NCBI GenBank assembly: GCA_942491735.1
Contig: CALOCN010000001.1
Span: forward strand, 372,001 to 436,000
Source of the DNA: CALOCN01 sp942491735
Lineage (GTDB): Bacteria > Eisenbacteria > RBG-16-71-46 > JABDJR01
Direction: 5' to 3'
Length of the DNA: 64,000 nucleotides
Position numbers and translations under genes: made by a program. The notes under the pieces were generated by a model that was not told where the DNA came from, did not search any database, and saw only the letters and a program-made list of their open reading frames with translations. The stretch's first letter is position 1. Each line of letters starts with the position of its first letter. Below, one piece after another: positions 35,983 through 45,275 of the stretch.

Positions 35983-35988
35983 TATACT
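35983..35988 (+). promoter_or_regulatory. -10-like box of the 36017 gene
   Basis: TATACT preceded by GTGGGC, 29 bases before the ATG. Confidence 0.45.
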
Positions 35989-36016
35989 GGCAGAACTCTA
36001 CCGTCCAGGGACCTGC

Positions 36017-38041
36017 ATGCTCCGATCCGCATCCATTGCTCTCGTCGTTCTCCTGCATGGCATTCCGACGCTGGCGTCGGTCGGGAATCCCCTGCGCGTC
36101 ACCGATGGATTCGGCCGCGATGTGACCATCCGGGGCATCACCCTGGTGGACTGGGACGGTCATCTGGCCAATCCGCTGATCCCGCTGACCGTGCACCTGC
36201 CCGGTGGGGAGGCACCACCGGTATCGGTCATCCTCAGTGCCGACGACGGTCGGCTCTACTTCGAAGGGGAGAGCACGGTGGGGTTGTGGGGACCGCGCCG
36301 GGTGGTGGATCCGGGTACGGCAGGTTCTCTGGATCTGCGTCTGGCCATCTTTCCTGACCGGGACGGGGAGGACGAAACCCACGAGTTCAACGTGCGCCTG
36401 GTCGCGAGCGATGGATCCAGTTCCCTCCATCGGATTCCCATTCACGTACTGGATGAGGACGCCGCCAGCCCGCCCCGTTTGCGGATCGAAACCGAGTTCG
36501 ACGAGGACAAGAGCGGCTTCCTGGGAATGACCCACCGGGAGGTGGTTCGTTCCGCGGCGCGGGACTGGGCCTACTTCCTGGACGATCCCGGTCTGGACCC
36601 GGTGCTCCCGGGGAGCGAGTCCACCTGGTTGTGGGATTATCCGCTGGCCTGGACCGGTTCCGGGGGGCACGCGGTGCGCAACCGGGCCGGCTATACCGGG
36701 TTCCTTCTCTATGCGGTGGGAATCGAGGGGAACGAGACCCGATCCACCGGAGGACCTTCCCTCTGTTGCCTGCAGACGGTGAGCGGGGAGGAGGTACCGC
36801 TTCGACGGTCCGGTCAGATCGCCATGGAAACCCGAGGCAACTACAACACCAGGGGTTGGTCCGTGAACGCCGACCCGGACCATTGGTATGTCTCGTCGAA
36901 CCTCCGGGACGAACCCAACGACTTCTACTCCATCGTCCTTCACGAGATTGGGCATGCGATTGCCTTCCACGGGAGCTATCCCGGGTTCCGCGACCATTCC
37001 AGCCTGGAAAGCCCGCGGGTCCGGGCGTACTACGGCGGCGCGGTGCCGGTGGACGACGACCTCCCCCACTTCGTGGATGCGGTGGACCCGGCCAGCGGGT
37101 TCGGTGCGTTCGGCAACGAGTACGCGGGCAGCGTGCCGCGTCGGCGATGGTTGATCACCAAGCTGGATCTGCTCCTGGCGGAGGCCATGGGGCACACCCT
37201 GGCTCCGCGGGCGAGCCTGTCGGAGCTCACGGTTCCCGATGCGACCCTGTCGCCGGCCAGCCTGGGCGCCGTGTACCACGCGGCGGTTCCGGCGACGGGG
37301 GGCGTTGCGGTTCGGGATTGGTCGCTGGTGGACGGCGCGCTTCCTCCCGGTCTGGAGCTCGACCGGTTCACCGGAGAGGTGGCGGGAGTTCCGGAACTGG
37401 AGGGGGACTTCACGTTCACCGTCCGGGTGGAGGATGTCACGGGGACTGCGGTGACCGCGGAACTCGCCCTGAACGTGGGGGTGCGCACACCGGTGCGCCT
37501 GCTGTCGATGACGGGTCGGCGAAGCGAGGTGGGGGTGGAGCTGGAGTGGGAGGTTGTTTCGGACGAGGGCCCGTCGCGTTTCAGGGTGCTGCGGGAGGCT
37601 GCGGAGGGTCCCCGGGTCCTCACTCCGGAACCGTTGTGGGGCGAGGATCGCTTCCGTTTTGTCGACCGTGATGCCCCGCGAACCACGCTGACCTACTGGC
37701 TGGAAGGCAGCGACCGCACCGGAGAGAGCACCCGGTTCGGGCCCATCGAGGTGGCGGCGGGGCTTTCGGTGACCGCGCTACGGGCGGCGCCCAATCCGTT
37801 CTCCGGTCGGCTGCGGCTTGGTTACACGCTGGCCGCCGCGGGACCGGCCCGCATCGTCGTCCTCGACATCCAGGGGAGACGACGCGCGGTGCTTCTCGAC
37901 CGCTATCAGCCCGCGGGAGATCACGTCCTGTTCTGGGACGGACAGATCGACGGCCAGCGCGCGCCGGCCGGGCTCTATTGGGTGAGGTTCGAGGGGAGTG
38001 GGGCTACCGTGACGACGAAGGTGCTGAGTCTGGGGCGGTAG
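36017..38041 (+). CDS. secreted HExxH protein with Ig-like and T9SS-type C-terminal domains
   Basis: 674 aa. Signal peptide ends IPTLAS. An N-terminal beta-sandwich (about 20-150) is followed by a likely zinc metalloprotease region with HEIGHAIAFH (H309, E310, H313). The third metzincin histidine at +10 is a glycine; H318 is at +9, so this is not a standard metzincin. A putative Ig/cadherin-like domain (about 400-490, LPPGLELDRFTGEVAGVPE) and a fibronectin-like part follow. The last 85 residues are the FlgD-like sorting domain (RAAPNPFSGR, GLYWVRFEG, end KVLSLGR). Activity is plausible but unproven. Confidence 0.85.
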   Translation: MLRSASIALVVLLHGIPTLASVGNPLRVTDGFGRDVTIRGITLVDWDGHLANPLIPLTVHLPGGEAPPVSVILSADDGRLYFEGESTVGLWGPRRVVDPGTAGSLDLRLAIFPDRDGEDETHEFNVRLVASDGSSSLHRIPIHVLDEDAASPPRLRIETEFDEDKSGFLGMTHREVVRSAARDWAYFLDDPGLDPVLPGSESTWLWDYPLAWTGSGGHAVRNRAGYTGFLLYAVGIEGNETRSTGGPSLCCLQTVSGEEVPLRRSGQIAMETRGNYNTRGWSVNADPDHWYVSSNLRDEPNDFYSIVLHEIGHAIAFHGSYPGFRDHSSLESPRVRAYYGGAVPVDDDLPHFVDAVDPASGFGAFGNEYAGSVPRRRWLITKLDLLLAEAMGHTLAPRASLSELTVPDATLSPASLGAVYHAAVPATGGVAVRDWSLVDGALPPGLELDRFTGEVAGVPELEGDFTFTVRVEDVTGTAVTAELALNVGVRTPVRLLSMTGRRSEVGVELEWEVVSDEGPSRFRVLREAAEGPRVLTPEPLWGEDRFRFVDRDAPRTTLTYWLEGSDRTGESTRFGPIEVAAGLSVTALRAAPNPFSGRLRLGYTLAAAGPARIVVLDIQGRRRAVLLDRYQPAGDHVLFWDGQIDGQRAPAGLYWVRFEGSGATVTTKVLSLGR

Positions 38042-38054
38042 CTTCGGAACCGGC

Positions 38055-38094
38055 CTCTTGGGTTGGGGAGCGCAACCGTCCCCCAACCCAAGAG
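38055..38094. terminator. bidirectional terminator between convergent genes
   Basis: Perfect 14-bp stem CTCTTGGGTTGGGG (38055-38068) / CCCCAACCCAAGAG (38081-38094) with a 12-base loop, between the stops of the 36017 gene and the minus-strand OM protein. Confidence 0.75.
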
Positions 38095-38120
38095 CCCCCG
38101 GACCAGGGCGACCCGCGCGA

Positions 38121-38789
38121 TCAGGACCCCGGGCGGTAGATGAGGCCGGCCGTGAATTCCCATTCATCGAGCCAATTGGTATCGACCGTCTGATAACACC
38201 CGTAGTAGGGGTCACACCAGGTGCCGCCCGCCTGGTCACTGACATACGTGCTGTGGTAGCGAATCTGGGCGCGCAAGCCCACCTTCTTGTTCATGTAGGT
38301 CTTGATGCCCGCTCCAAGTGCCCAGGAGAAGGCGGTCCTGCTGCTGGGGCTGAGACCATCGGGGAACATGTCGGAGGGGGCAATGTCCCCCGGATTGAGG
38401 TGGGTAGCTCCGAGGCCGAGCAGGATGAAGGGGGTCACCTTGGCATAGGGATCCCCGATGCCGAAGAGGAAGTTTCCATGGAAGTCGTATGCGTTGAGCG
38501 AGGTGATCTGGTTTCGCTCGCCACCGGTTTCCTGGGGCCCCTCGAGGTTGGTTGGGCGCCATCCCCAGAACAACTCGAAGGCGTAACGTTCGTTCTTGAT
38601 GAACGCCACCCCGAGACCGGTGGCAAAGCTACCGGCGACCTTGAGTTGATTCTTGTCGGCAACGTCGTCGCGGACATCAAGGGTACCGCCCGTGTTGTAC
38701 CCACCGAAAGCGGTGAGCTCGATGTCCGTAGCATGCGCTGATGCCGGGACGATCAGTGCCAGGAGTACCAGAAGACATGGGAAACGCAT
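38121..38789 (-). CDS. small outer-membrane beta-barrel protein
   Basis: 222 aa. ATG at 38789 has GGAG six bases before; ATGs at 38795 and 38801 are in frame but less well placed. A Sec signal ends VPASAHA. The mature protein alternates aromatic and small residues in about eight strands (FELFWGWRP, FILLGLGATHL, AFSWALGAGIKTYM, GLRAQIRYHSTYV), as in OmpA/OmpW-like eight-strand barrels. Two cysteines (WCDPYYGC) may form a loop disulfide. No specific function can be assigned. Confidence 0.82.
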   Translation of the reverse strand: MRFPCLLVLLALIVPASAHATDIELTAFGGYNTGGTLDVRDDVADKNQLKVAGSFATGLGVAFIKNERYAFELFWGWRPTNLEGPQETGGERNQITSLNAYDFHGNFLFGIGDPYAKVTPFILLGLGATHLNPGDIAPSDMFPDGLSPSSRTAFSWALGAGIKTYMNKKVGLRAQIRYHSTYVSDQAGGTWCDPYYGCYQTVDTNWLDEWEFTAGLIYRPGS

Positions 38790-38831
38790 TGTCATCTCCA
38801 TCGTGGTGGGTTCGGAACGGCCTTGGTGCCC

Positions 38832-38859
38832 GGATTCCTGCCTGGGGCGGTAGGAATCC
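38832..38859. repeat. 8-bp inverted repeat upstream of the OM protein
   Basis: GGATTCCT (38832-38839) and AGGAATCC (38852-38859) are exact inverted copies with a 12-base spacer, starting 43 bases before the OM protein start. An operator or a leader hairpin. Confidence 0.45.
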
Positions 38860-38957
38860 TGCGTCGAATCCCACGGCTTGTCCACCCTGAACCGGCAGGA
38901 TGGCGTCATTTTCGTGTTCTCCGGCCGCCTCCGCGGGATGGCAAGTCGCCCAACCCC

Positions 38958-39551
38958 CTACGGGGCCAGCACCCACACGCCCCCGTCGAAGTCGTACTGA
39001 TACCGGATCGTCCCCCCCGAGGGCTCGGCCAGCACATCCCCGGGCTCGTACAACGGGAACTCCCGATAGAGCACTCCGCTCACCACGGTGTACTGATCCC
39101 GCCCCCGGTATTTCTCCCGCTGGTCCTGGGTCAGCTCAATGAGCTCCCGCTCTTCGGCTCCCTGGTCCGACAGTTCGTACCAGACGATCGCACCATAGCC
39201 GCCGCTTCCGGCGGACCTGGTCGCGGCGGCGACGTCGAGGGTGCCGTTGCCGTCGAGATCCAGCAGCCACGCGTCCACCACCGTGCCGTCGCGGTCATGG
39301 GAGACCTCGGCAGGCGAGCTTCCCGCCTGCGTGATCGTGAAGCGGACCGTTCCGATGGAGCAGGCTTCCTCGGGCGAGACAACGACCTGGACCGTGGTGG
39401 TTCCCTCGGTCAGGGTGCGGCTGAATGCACAAGGTGACTGCGCGGTCGAGGGTGTGGACATCGTGGTGTCCGTGGTCGACGATTGGGTGCTGCTGCACCC
39501 GGCAATGACAACGATCAACCCGATCGCGGCGAGTCTGGACAAGTGCTTCAT
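38958..39551 (-). CDS. lipoprotein resembling the PliI lysozyme inhibitor
   Basis: 197 aa. ATG at 39551 after AGAGGGG; lipobox IVVIAGC (Cys19), then a Ser/Thr-rich linker. Residues 90-125 read WLLDLDGNGTLDVAAATRSA followed by GSGGYG. This matches the inhibitory region of PliI-type (I-type lysozyme) inhibitors, in which a Ser-Gly-Tyr loop plugs the lysozyme active site. The rest of the protein does not show a clear match, and it is longer than known PliI. It could protect peptidoglycan against animal or protist lysozyme, or use the fold for another purpose. Confidence 0.62.
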   Translation of the reverse strand: MKHLSRLAAIGLIVVIAGCSSTQSSTTDTTMSTPSTAQSPCAFSRTLTEGTTTVQVVVSPEEACSIGTVRFTITQAGSSPAEVSHDRDGTVVDAWLLDLDGNGTLDVAAATRSAGSGGYGAIVWYELSDQGAEERELIELTQDQREKYRGRDQYTVVSGVLYREFPLYEPGDVLAEPSGGTIRYQYDFDGGVWVLAP

Positions 39552-39807
39552 GAGGGGCCCCTCTGGATTCGGGAAACAGGATGAATTATTTCCGCCCGCA
39601 TCGTAGGAGACCCCGACCGGAATGTCCATCCGGCCACGATTGGGCCCTGTTTTCTCCCGGGCAGACCGGTAACACGTTGACTGTCATTGTGTTTGCGGAT
39701 CCCGGCTGCGCCGGCTCCTGCGGCGACCCCGCGAGAACAAGAGTTGCGGATGGTATTCTAGTCATCTCGTGAGCCAATCCACCGTGTCGTCGCACCCAGG
39801 GGATGCC
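39552..39807. other. divergent intergenic region
   Basis: 256 bases between the PliI-like lipoprotein and the caspase-like gene. On the plus strand an extended -10 (TGG-TATTCT) is at 39751-39759. A TTGACTGTCATTG string near 39677 has no matching -10. I see no RNA gene here. Confidence 0.4.
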
Positions 39808-42800
39808 ATGTCGTGCACTGCCAGAAGTCTCCCGCTCCTCCTTGTGACCCTGGCCGTGCTGGTCGCAGCGCCGCTCCAGGCGCAGCCCCGCCTCAACGAG
39901 ATCCGGGTCCACAACGTGGCTCCGGTGGATGAGGAATACATCGAGCTGGCCGGGTTCCCCGGGGAGCCGCTCAACGGGCTGTCCATCGTGATTCTCGGGG
40001 ACGGCGGCCCGGACAACAGCGGCACGGTCGAGTTCGTCCTCGACCTCAGCGGCTACAACATCCCCGCCGACGGGCACTTCCTCATCGCGGACATCTTCGA
40101 TTTCGGCAACGGCAGCCTCAATCTCAGCGGCAGCGTGGATCTGGCGGTCGAGATCAACCTGGAGAACAACGACAACATCACCGTCCTCCTCGTGGACGGA
40201 CTGGATCCGGCCATCAATTCCGGGGACGGCACCGGCAACGGCGGTTCGGATGTGGATCAGAATGCCGACGGGAACATCGACAACCCCTGCAACTGCACCG
40301 CCCCTCCCGGCCAGCCCTGGCTCTTCACCGTGGACGAGGTCGCGCTCATCGACAACGGCGGCGGGGGCGACCTGTTCTACAGTCCCATCGGGGTGGGGCC
40401 GGACATGGGTACCTCACCGGCCCACGTCTTTCGTTGCGACGACAACCCGTTCGACTGGCGGGTCGGGGTCCCGGACAACGCCAGCCTGGACACCCCGGGC
40501 GAGCCGAACAACCCCATCTGCGCCGGGCTCCTGGATCGCCCGACCGCGATCGCGATCTTCGAGGGGAGCCTGAACCCCAGCGACCCCGACTCCTCGACCA
40601 CCGCGGCCTACATGTACCTGTACTCCAGCCTCGGCGACTCCACCCTGATGCCGGGGGATGTGGTCAGCGACGCGGACTCCACCTTCTCGCTCACCATCGT
40701 CAACCCCACCTACATGTTCTGGGTGGACTACGAAGTGCGGGACTTCTTCGGGCATCGCACCGAGTTCGTGTTCGTGGACGCCACCAACGGGTTCCCGGTG
40801 AACCAGGAATCGACCACGTGGCCGGTGATCAACGGGGTGGAGTTCGACGACTTCGTGGACGAGAACGAGGATTCCCCGGACCTGCTCTACGGCAACGGAT
40901 TCGTGGGGGACATCGTCCTCAATCCCGCGCCCCCCCTCGTCAACAACCCGGCCAATTCCGCCTGGGCGGTGGTGATCGCGGGCAAGAACCTGTCCAAAGT
41001 GAAGAACAAGGACGAGCCGGCCATCCGGGGCGACGCGGCGCGCGGTTGCCGGTTCCTCAACGCGCCGTTCATCGGGTGGCCCCGGGTGGATCAGGCCAAG
41101 ATGCACAAGCTGATCGAGGCGCCGGCAGGTGTTGGGGGAACCGGGCCTACCATCGACCAGATCAAGCAGAAGTTCTGCGACCTGGCGAACGAACCCGAGA
41201 AGTGCGACAAGCTCTACGTGTTCCTCTATGGCCACGGGACCAAGAGCGGGAAGTTCGTGGTCAACAAGCCCGGCGGGGGCAAGGCGTACTACAAGTACAC
41301 GGACCTGGCCAAGGACATCAAGAAGGCCGGGGCCAAGGAAGTCTGCATCCTTCTCATGGGGTGCTACAGCGGCTCGGCGGTGAAGGCGTTTGCCGACGCC
41401 GGTCTCAAGGGCGAGGTCATCACCTCTTCCGACCTCGCGAACCCGACCTATCGCCAGCCGGACGGCTCGGCCTTCATGTATGCGTTCATGCGCTGTGCGG
41501 GCGTGCCCGAGGGGGATCTCAACGGCGACAAGAAGTACCGCCTCATCGAGGTGCTCCAGTGGGCCGTGGCCAGCAGCGAGTCCACCAACGTGAAGCGTCC
41601 CACCGGGACCATTCTCACCGGAACCACCAAAACGGTGATCCGGACCCCCGAATGCGCGCGATACGACGAGCGCAAGGGGAAGCCAAAGACCCGCTCCATC
41701 AGGATGGCCTACAAGGATGACGACCCTATCGCCGGGGACGGCAAGATCAAGAAGGCCAACGGGGGCACGACCGGTAAGGAGTTGATCTTCGAGATCAAGA
41801 CGCTTTCCTACAACACCCAGACCGGTTTCCCTACGGCCCAGGGACCGCACAAGACCAAACGGTTCCTGTACATCCAGAACCCCAACCTTCGGGAGGACGA
41901 TCCGAAGGGGCGCGGGAAGCTGGGGAACATCAAGCCCGAGTTCAAGATCAAGGTCAACTGTGTCATCGACGGCAAGCTCCAGGCCGCACCCTCGCTCACG
42001 CTCTATCCCTGGCTGGAGGGTCAGAGACGGTTCTGCTTCGGGCAGCTACCCGAAGGCTGTACCCAGATCCATCTCTCGCGTGGAGCCCCGGTCGGCAAGA
42101 ACGGCAAGTGCCCTCCCGTGGTCAAGCATTTCGCGAGCCAGGCGCTTCTCCCCACCTCCCAGGTGATCGGTCTGGACAGCTTCGGCGACGATGCGTTCAT
42201 CGATGCCTACGCGCCCGGTGAGTTCGTGTATATCGCCCAGATCATCCGCGCCGACTCCCTGACCGTGTTCGAGGCCGCGGTGAGCGGACCTCCGGGCTGG
42301 GACGTCAGCGTGGACCCGGATACCACGTTCTTCATCCCGGCCGGGTGCGATTCCGAGCTGGTGGTCATCCGGACCACCGTTCCCGATACCGCGACCGTGG
42401 GCGGATTCATCGACCTGACCCTCTTCAACCTCACCGATCCCGACACCAGCAGCTACCAGTACAACGTGATGGTCTACGACAGCCTGTCCGCGGCGATCGG
42501 CGACGGCGATGTGTTCCACCATCAGGCGGGGGTGACCACCTCCGGTTTGTCGCTGGGGTCGGGGCAAACCGCATCCTTTACCCGCTCCTCCTACAGCGCG
42601 CTGGGATCGAGCGCGTTCACCATCGGCGCCGGGGCAACCCTCGACTGCACCTTCTCCACCGTGTACGTGGACTCGGGAGCCACCTGCACCTTCGTTGCCA
42701 CCGACGCGGTGCTCAACTGGGACAACTTCAGCGTGGCCCGGGGCACCGGCGGGGTGGTGTTGGACGGGGTGACCGGCGACATCTACGGCGGTTCCTCCCT

Positions 42801-43635
42801 GCAGAGCCAGGGCGACGGGTGGACGCTGGCCCCGGGCGACTACTCCGGCCTGGGCATGAACTTCCTCACCATCGACGAGAGCGTGGGGGACGGACTGGTC
42901 CTGGACGCCGCCACCAACGTGCTCATCGGGAACCTGTTCGTGGGCGAGGCGGGCGGGGTGGACATCCGCGCCCTGGCCGGCACCTCGGCCGAGGTGCGTG
43001 ACGCCGATTTCGATCTGGGCAGCGTGGTCGTGGAGCCCACGGCCAGCCTCATCCGTAGCTGGACCCGTACCTACCTGGCCGTGGCCGCCAACGGCGACTC
43101 CATCAACGGCGCCGAGGTCATCGTGGTCGATGCATTGGGTGACACGGTGGTGGTGGACACCACGTTCACCGACGGCTTTACCAGCGAATGGACGCTGCCG
43201 GAGTGGGAGAACGCGGGTGGGGTCATTACCGACCGGGGTCCCTACACGGTCCATGCCAGCTATGCCGGGTCCGATACCACGGTGCTGGACACCGTCGACA
43301 CCTACACCGGACGCGTGCTGGAACTGTTGTGGGTGGGTTCCACCCTGGACGTGGATCCGTCGCCGGTTCCGCCGCTCCACCTGGGGCAGAACCTGCCCAA
43401 TCCGGTTCTGGATCGGACCCGGATCGCCTTCTCGGTCACCCGGCCCGGCCCGGCCCTGCTCCAGGTGTTCGATGCCGCCGGCCGCCTGGTCGAGACCCTG
43501 ATCGACCGTCCGTTGGCGCCGGGGGATCATGCCGCGCGGTGGAATCCCCGATCGGGGCTGGCCAACGGTGTCTATTTCTACCGGTTGGTGTCCGGAGGAC
43601 AGGCGCAAACACGCAAGATGGTGCTCATGCGGTAG
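39808..43635 (+). CDS. secreted clan-CD (caspase/legumain-like) cysteine peptidase with T9SS-type C-terminus
   Basis: 1275 aa. ATG at 39808 with AGGGGA before it; an in-frame GTG at 39769 is possible. Signal peptide ends APLQAQ. Residues 28-130 resemble a lamin-tail domain (LNEIRVHNVAPVDEEYIEL). Residues 383-585 have the caspase-haemoglobinase layout: strand WAVVIAGKN, strand KLYVFLYGHGT with His476, strand EVCILLMGCYSGSA with Cys519. Spacing and the GCYSGSA elbow resemble legumain (C13) and metacaspases. A long beta-rich region follows, then a FlgD-like domain (GQNLPNPV, GVYFYRLVSGG, end KMVLMR). Activity is inferred from the His/Cys pair only. Confidence 0.82.
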   Translation: MSCTARSLPLLLVTLAVLVAAPLQAQPRLNEIRVHNVAPVDEEYIELAGFPGEPLNGLSIVILGDGGPDNSGTVEFVLDLSGYNIPADGHFLIADIFDFGNGSLNLSGSVDLAVEINLENNDNITVLLVDGLDPAINSGDGTGNGGSDVDQNADGNIDNPCNCTAPPGQPWLFTVDEVALIDNGGGGDLFYSPIGVGPDMGTSPAHVFRCDDNPFDWRVGVPDNASLDTPGEPNNPICAGLLDRPTAIAIFEGSLNPSDPDSSTTAAYMYLYSSLGDSTLMPGDVVSDADSTFSLTIVNPTYMFWVDYEVRDFFGHRTEFVFVDATNGFPVNQESTTWPVINGVEFDDFVDENEDSPDLLYGNGFVGDIVLNPAPPLVNNPANSAWAVVIAGKNLSKVKNKDEPAIRGDAARGCRFLNAPFIGWPRVDQAKMHKLIEAPAGVGGTGPTIDQIKQKFCDLANEPEKCDKLYVFLYGHGTKSGKFVVNKPGGGKAYYKYTDLAKDIKKAGAKEVCILLMGCYSGSAVKAFADAGLKGEVITSSDLANPTYRQPDGSAFMYAFMRCAGVPEGDLNGDKKYRLIEVLQWAVASSESTNVKRPTGTILTGTTKTVIRTPECARYDERKGKPKTRSIRMAYKDDDPIAGDGKIKKANGGTTGKELIFEIKTLSYNTQTGFPTAQGPHKTKRFLYIQNPNLREDDPKGRGKLGNIKPEFKIKVNCVIDGKLQAAPSLTLYPWLEGQRRFCFGQLPEGCTQIHLSRGAPVGKNGKCPPVVKHFASQALLPTSQVIGLDSFGDDAFIDAYAPGEFVYIAQIIRADSLTVFEAAVSGPPGWDVSVDPDTTFFIPAGCDSELVVIRTTVPDTATVGGFIDLTLFNLTDPDTSSYQYNVMVYDSLSAAIGDGDVFHHQAGVTTSGLSLGSGQTASFTRSSYSALGSSAFTIGAGATLDCTFSTVYVDSGATCTFVATDAVLNWDNFSVARGTGGVVLDGVTGDIYGGSSLQSQGDGWTLAPGDYSGLGMNFLTIDESVGDGLVLDAATNVLIGNLFVGEAGGVDIRALAGTSAEVRDADFDLGSVVVEPTASLIRSWTRTYLAVAANGDSINGAEVIVVDALGDTVVVDTTFTDGFTSEWTLPEWENAGGVITDRGPYTVHASYAGSDTTVLDTVDTYTGRVLELLWVGSTLDVDPSPVPPLHLGQNLPNPVLDRTRIAFSVTRPGPALLQVFDAAGRLVETLIDRPLAPGDHAARWNPRSGLANGVYFYRLVSGGQAQTRKMVLMR

Positions 43636-43666
43636 GAACCCGATGGTCCCTTGCCCGTGGCTGGGT

Positions 43667-43672
43667 TACGAT
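43667..43672 (+). promoter_or_regulatory. -10-like box directly before the PGM1-like gene
   Basis: TACGAT ends nine bases before the ATG at 43682, and there is no Shine-Dalgarno sequence, so the mRNA may start at or within a few bases of the start codon. Confidence 0.4.
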
Positions 43673-43681
43673 TCGATTCCA

Positions 43682-45253
43682 ATGACCTCCACGGAATCCC
43701 GCGACGCCCTCGATTTCCGCGCCCTCCAGGAACGTCTTCCCCTCCTGTGGACGACGATCCAGGCCGACAACTCCCTTCCCGTCTGCTCGGTGGTGATTCC
43801 ATCGCTCAGTATGGATCCCAATGAGCTCCGGAAAGTGGAAGGGGTCACCTACTACGAGGAGCGTCTCCTCTTCTCGCTCATCCGGCTGCGCAATCCCAAC
43901 GCCCGGGTCCTCTACGTGAGCAGTCTGCCCATCCATCCGGACATCGTGGAGTACTACCTCCACCTGCTGATCGGCGTACCGGCGAGTCATGCCCGGGCCC
44001 GGTTGGGTCTGTTCTCGGTCCATGACGGGAGTCCGCTTCCCCTCACCAAGAAGATCCTGGACCGGCCCCGGGCCATCGAACGGATGCGGCGCTGGGTGGG
44101 AGACCGGCGTCTGGCCTATCTCACCTGCTTCTGCTCGACCGCCCTGGAGCGGGAGTTGGCGGTGCGGTTGGGTATTCCCCTGAACGGGGTGGACCCGGAC
44201 CTCATCGAGTGGGGGACCAAGACCGGATCGCGCGAAGCCTTCACCGAGGCGGGGGTTCCGCACCCGGCCGGGTTCAACGACCTGCGCTCGGAGGAAGAGG
44301 TGGTGGATTCGCTGGAGCGCCTGACGCGTGAGCGCCCCCACATGCGCAATGCCATCATCAAGCTCAACGAGAGCTTCTCCGGTGAAGGCAACGCGGTCAT
44401 CACCCTGCCCGAACCGCTACCCAAGGAGCCACCCGCCCTCAGGGATGCACTGACCGAGGGCCTGCGCGCGTGTCGCTTCGCCGCTCCCGACGAAACCTAC
44501 GCCCGTTACATGGGGAAATTCGGCGAAGCGGGGGGGATCGTCGAGGAACGGATCGTGGCCCAGGAAGTGCGTTCCCCCAGCGTGCAGATGCGGATCACAC
44601 CCGACATGGAGCTGCATGTGGTCTCGACCCACGAGCAGGTCCTGGGCGGGAGCACGGGCCAGGTGTTCATCGGTTGCAAGTTTCCCGCCGAGGAAGCGTA
44701 TCGGTTGTGGATCACCGAGGAGGCCCTCAAGGTGGGGCGCGTGCTACGGGACAAGGGCGTGATCAGCCGTTTCAGCGTGGACTTCCTCATGGCCCGTTCC
44801 GGTGACGAGCCCTGGCAGGGATACGCGATCGAGATCAACCTGCGGATGGGCGGGACCACGCATCCCTTCCTTGCCCTGGAGTTCCTCACCGGAGGCACGC
44901 TGAGTCTCGGTGACGGCCAGTTCCATACGCCCCGCGGGGATCTCAAGTCCTACTTCGCCACCGACAACCTCAAGTCCCCGTCCTACAAGGGGCTTCTTCC
45001 CGAGGATCTCCTGGATATCCTGGTCCAGCGCGGACTCCAGTTCCGCCCCAACACCGAGACCGGTGTGCTCTTCCACATGATCGGAAGCCTGTCCCAGTAC
45101 GGCAAGCTGGGAGTGACCTGTATCGGCAACTCGCCCGAGGAAGCGGAGACGCTCTACGAGCGCACCGTCGCCGTGCTGGACGAGGAAACGGGGGCGGAGA
45201 TCGGCGGGCACAGCGAAGGCCTCCTGGATTCCCGCATTCCGCGCATGGAGTAG
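43682..45253 (+). CDS. PGM1-type ATP-grasp peptide ligase
   Basis: 523 aa ATP-grasp protein of the peptide ligase PGM1-related family; the founding member joins peptides in pheganomycin synthesis. Seen here: an N-terminal domain with VCSVVIPSLSMDP and VLYVSSLPIHPDIVEYYLHLL, a linking segment NGVDPDLIEWGTKTGSRE, then the ATP-grasp core with the lysine in AIIKLNESFSGEGN, EERIVAQEVRSPSVQ, and metal ligands in YAIEINLRMGGTTHPF. The start is the first ATG after a TACGAT box and has no ribosome-binding site. No peptide-substrate gene or exporter is adjacent, so the product is unknown. Confidence 0.88.
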   Translation: MTSTESRDALDFRALQERLPLLWTTIQADNSLPVCSVVIPSLSMDPNELRKVEGVTYYEERLLFSLIRLRNPNARVLYVSSLPIHPDIVEYYLHLLIGVPASHARARLGLFSVHDGSPLPLTKKILDRPRAIERMRRWVGDRRLAYLTCFCSTALERELAVRLGIPLNGVDPDLIEWGTKTGSREAFTEAGVPHPAGFNDLRSEEEVVDSLERLTRERPHMRNAIIKLNESFSGEGNAVITLPEPLPKEPPALRDALTEGLRACRFAAPDETYARYMGKFGEAGGIVEERIVAQEVRSPSVQMRITPDMELHVVSTHEQVLGGSTGQVFIGCKFPAEEAYRLWITEEALKVGRVLRDKGVISRFSVDFLMARSGDEPWQGYAIEINLRMGGTTHPFLALEFLTGGTLSLGDGQFHTPRGDLKSYFATDNLKSPSYKGLLPEDLLDILVQRGLQFRPNTETGVLFHMIGSLSQYGKLGVTCIGNSPEEAETLYERTVAVLDEETGAEIGGHSEGLLDSRIPRME

Positions 45254-45275
45254 GGGAGGCCAGGAGGCCTTCGAT

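Noticed and set aside
39670..39700. TTGACTGTCATTG as promoter or Pho half-site
   Set aside because: No -10 at 16-18 bases and no second TGTCA at 11 bases, so it fits neither a sigma-70 promoter nor a Pho box.
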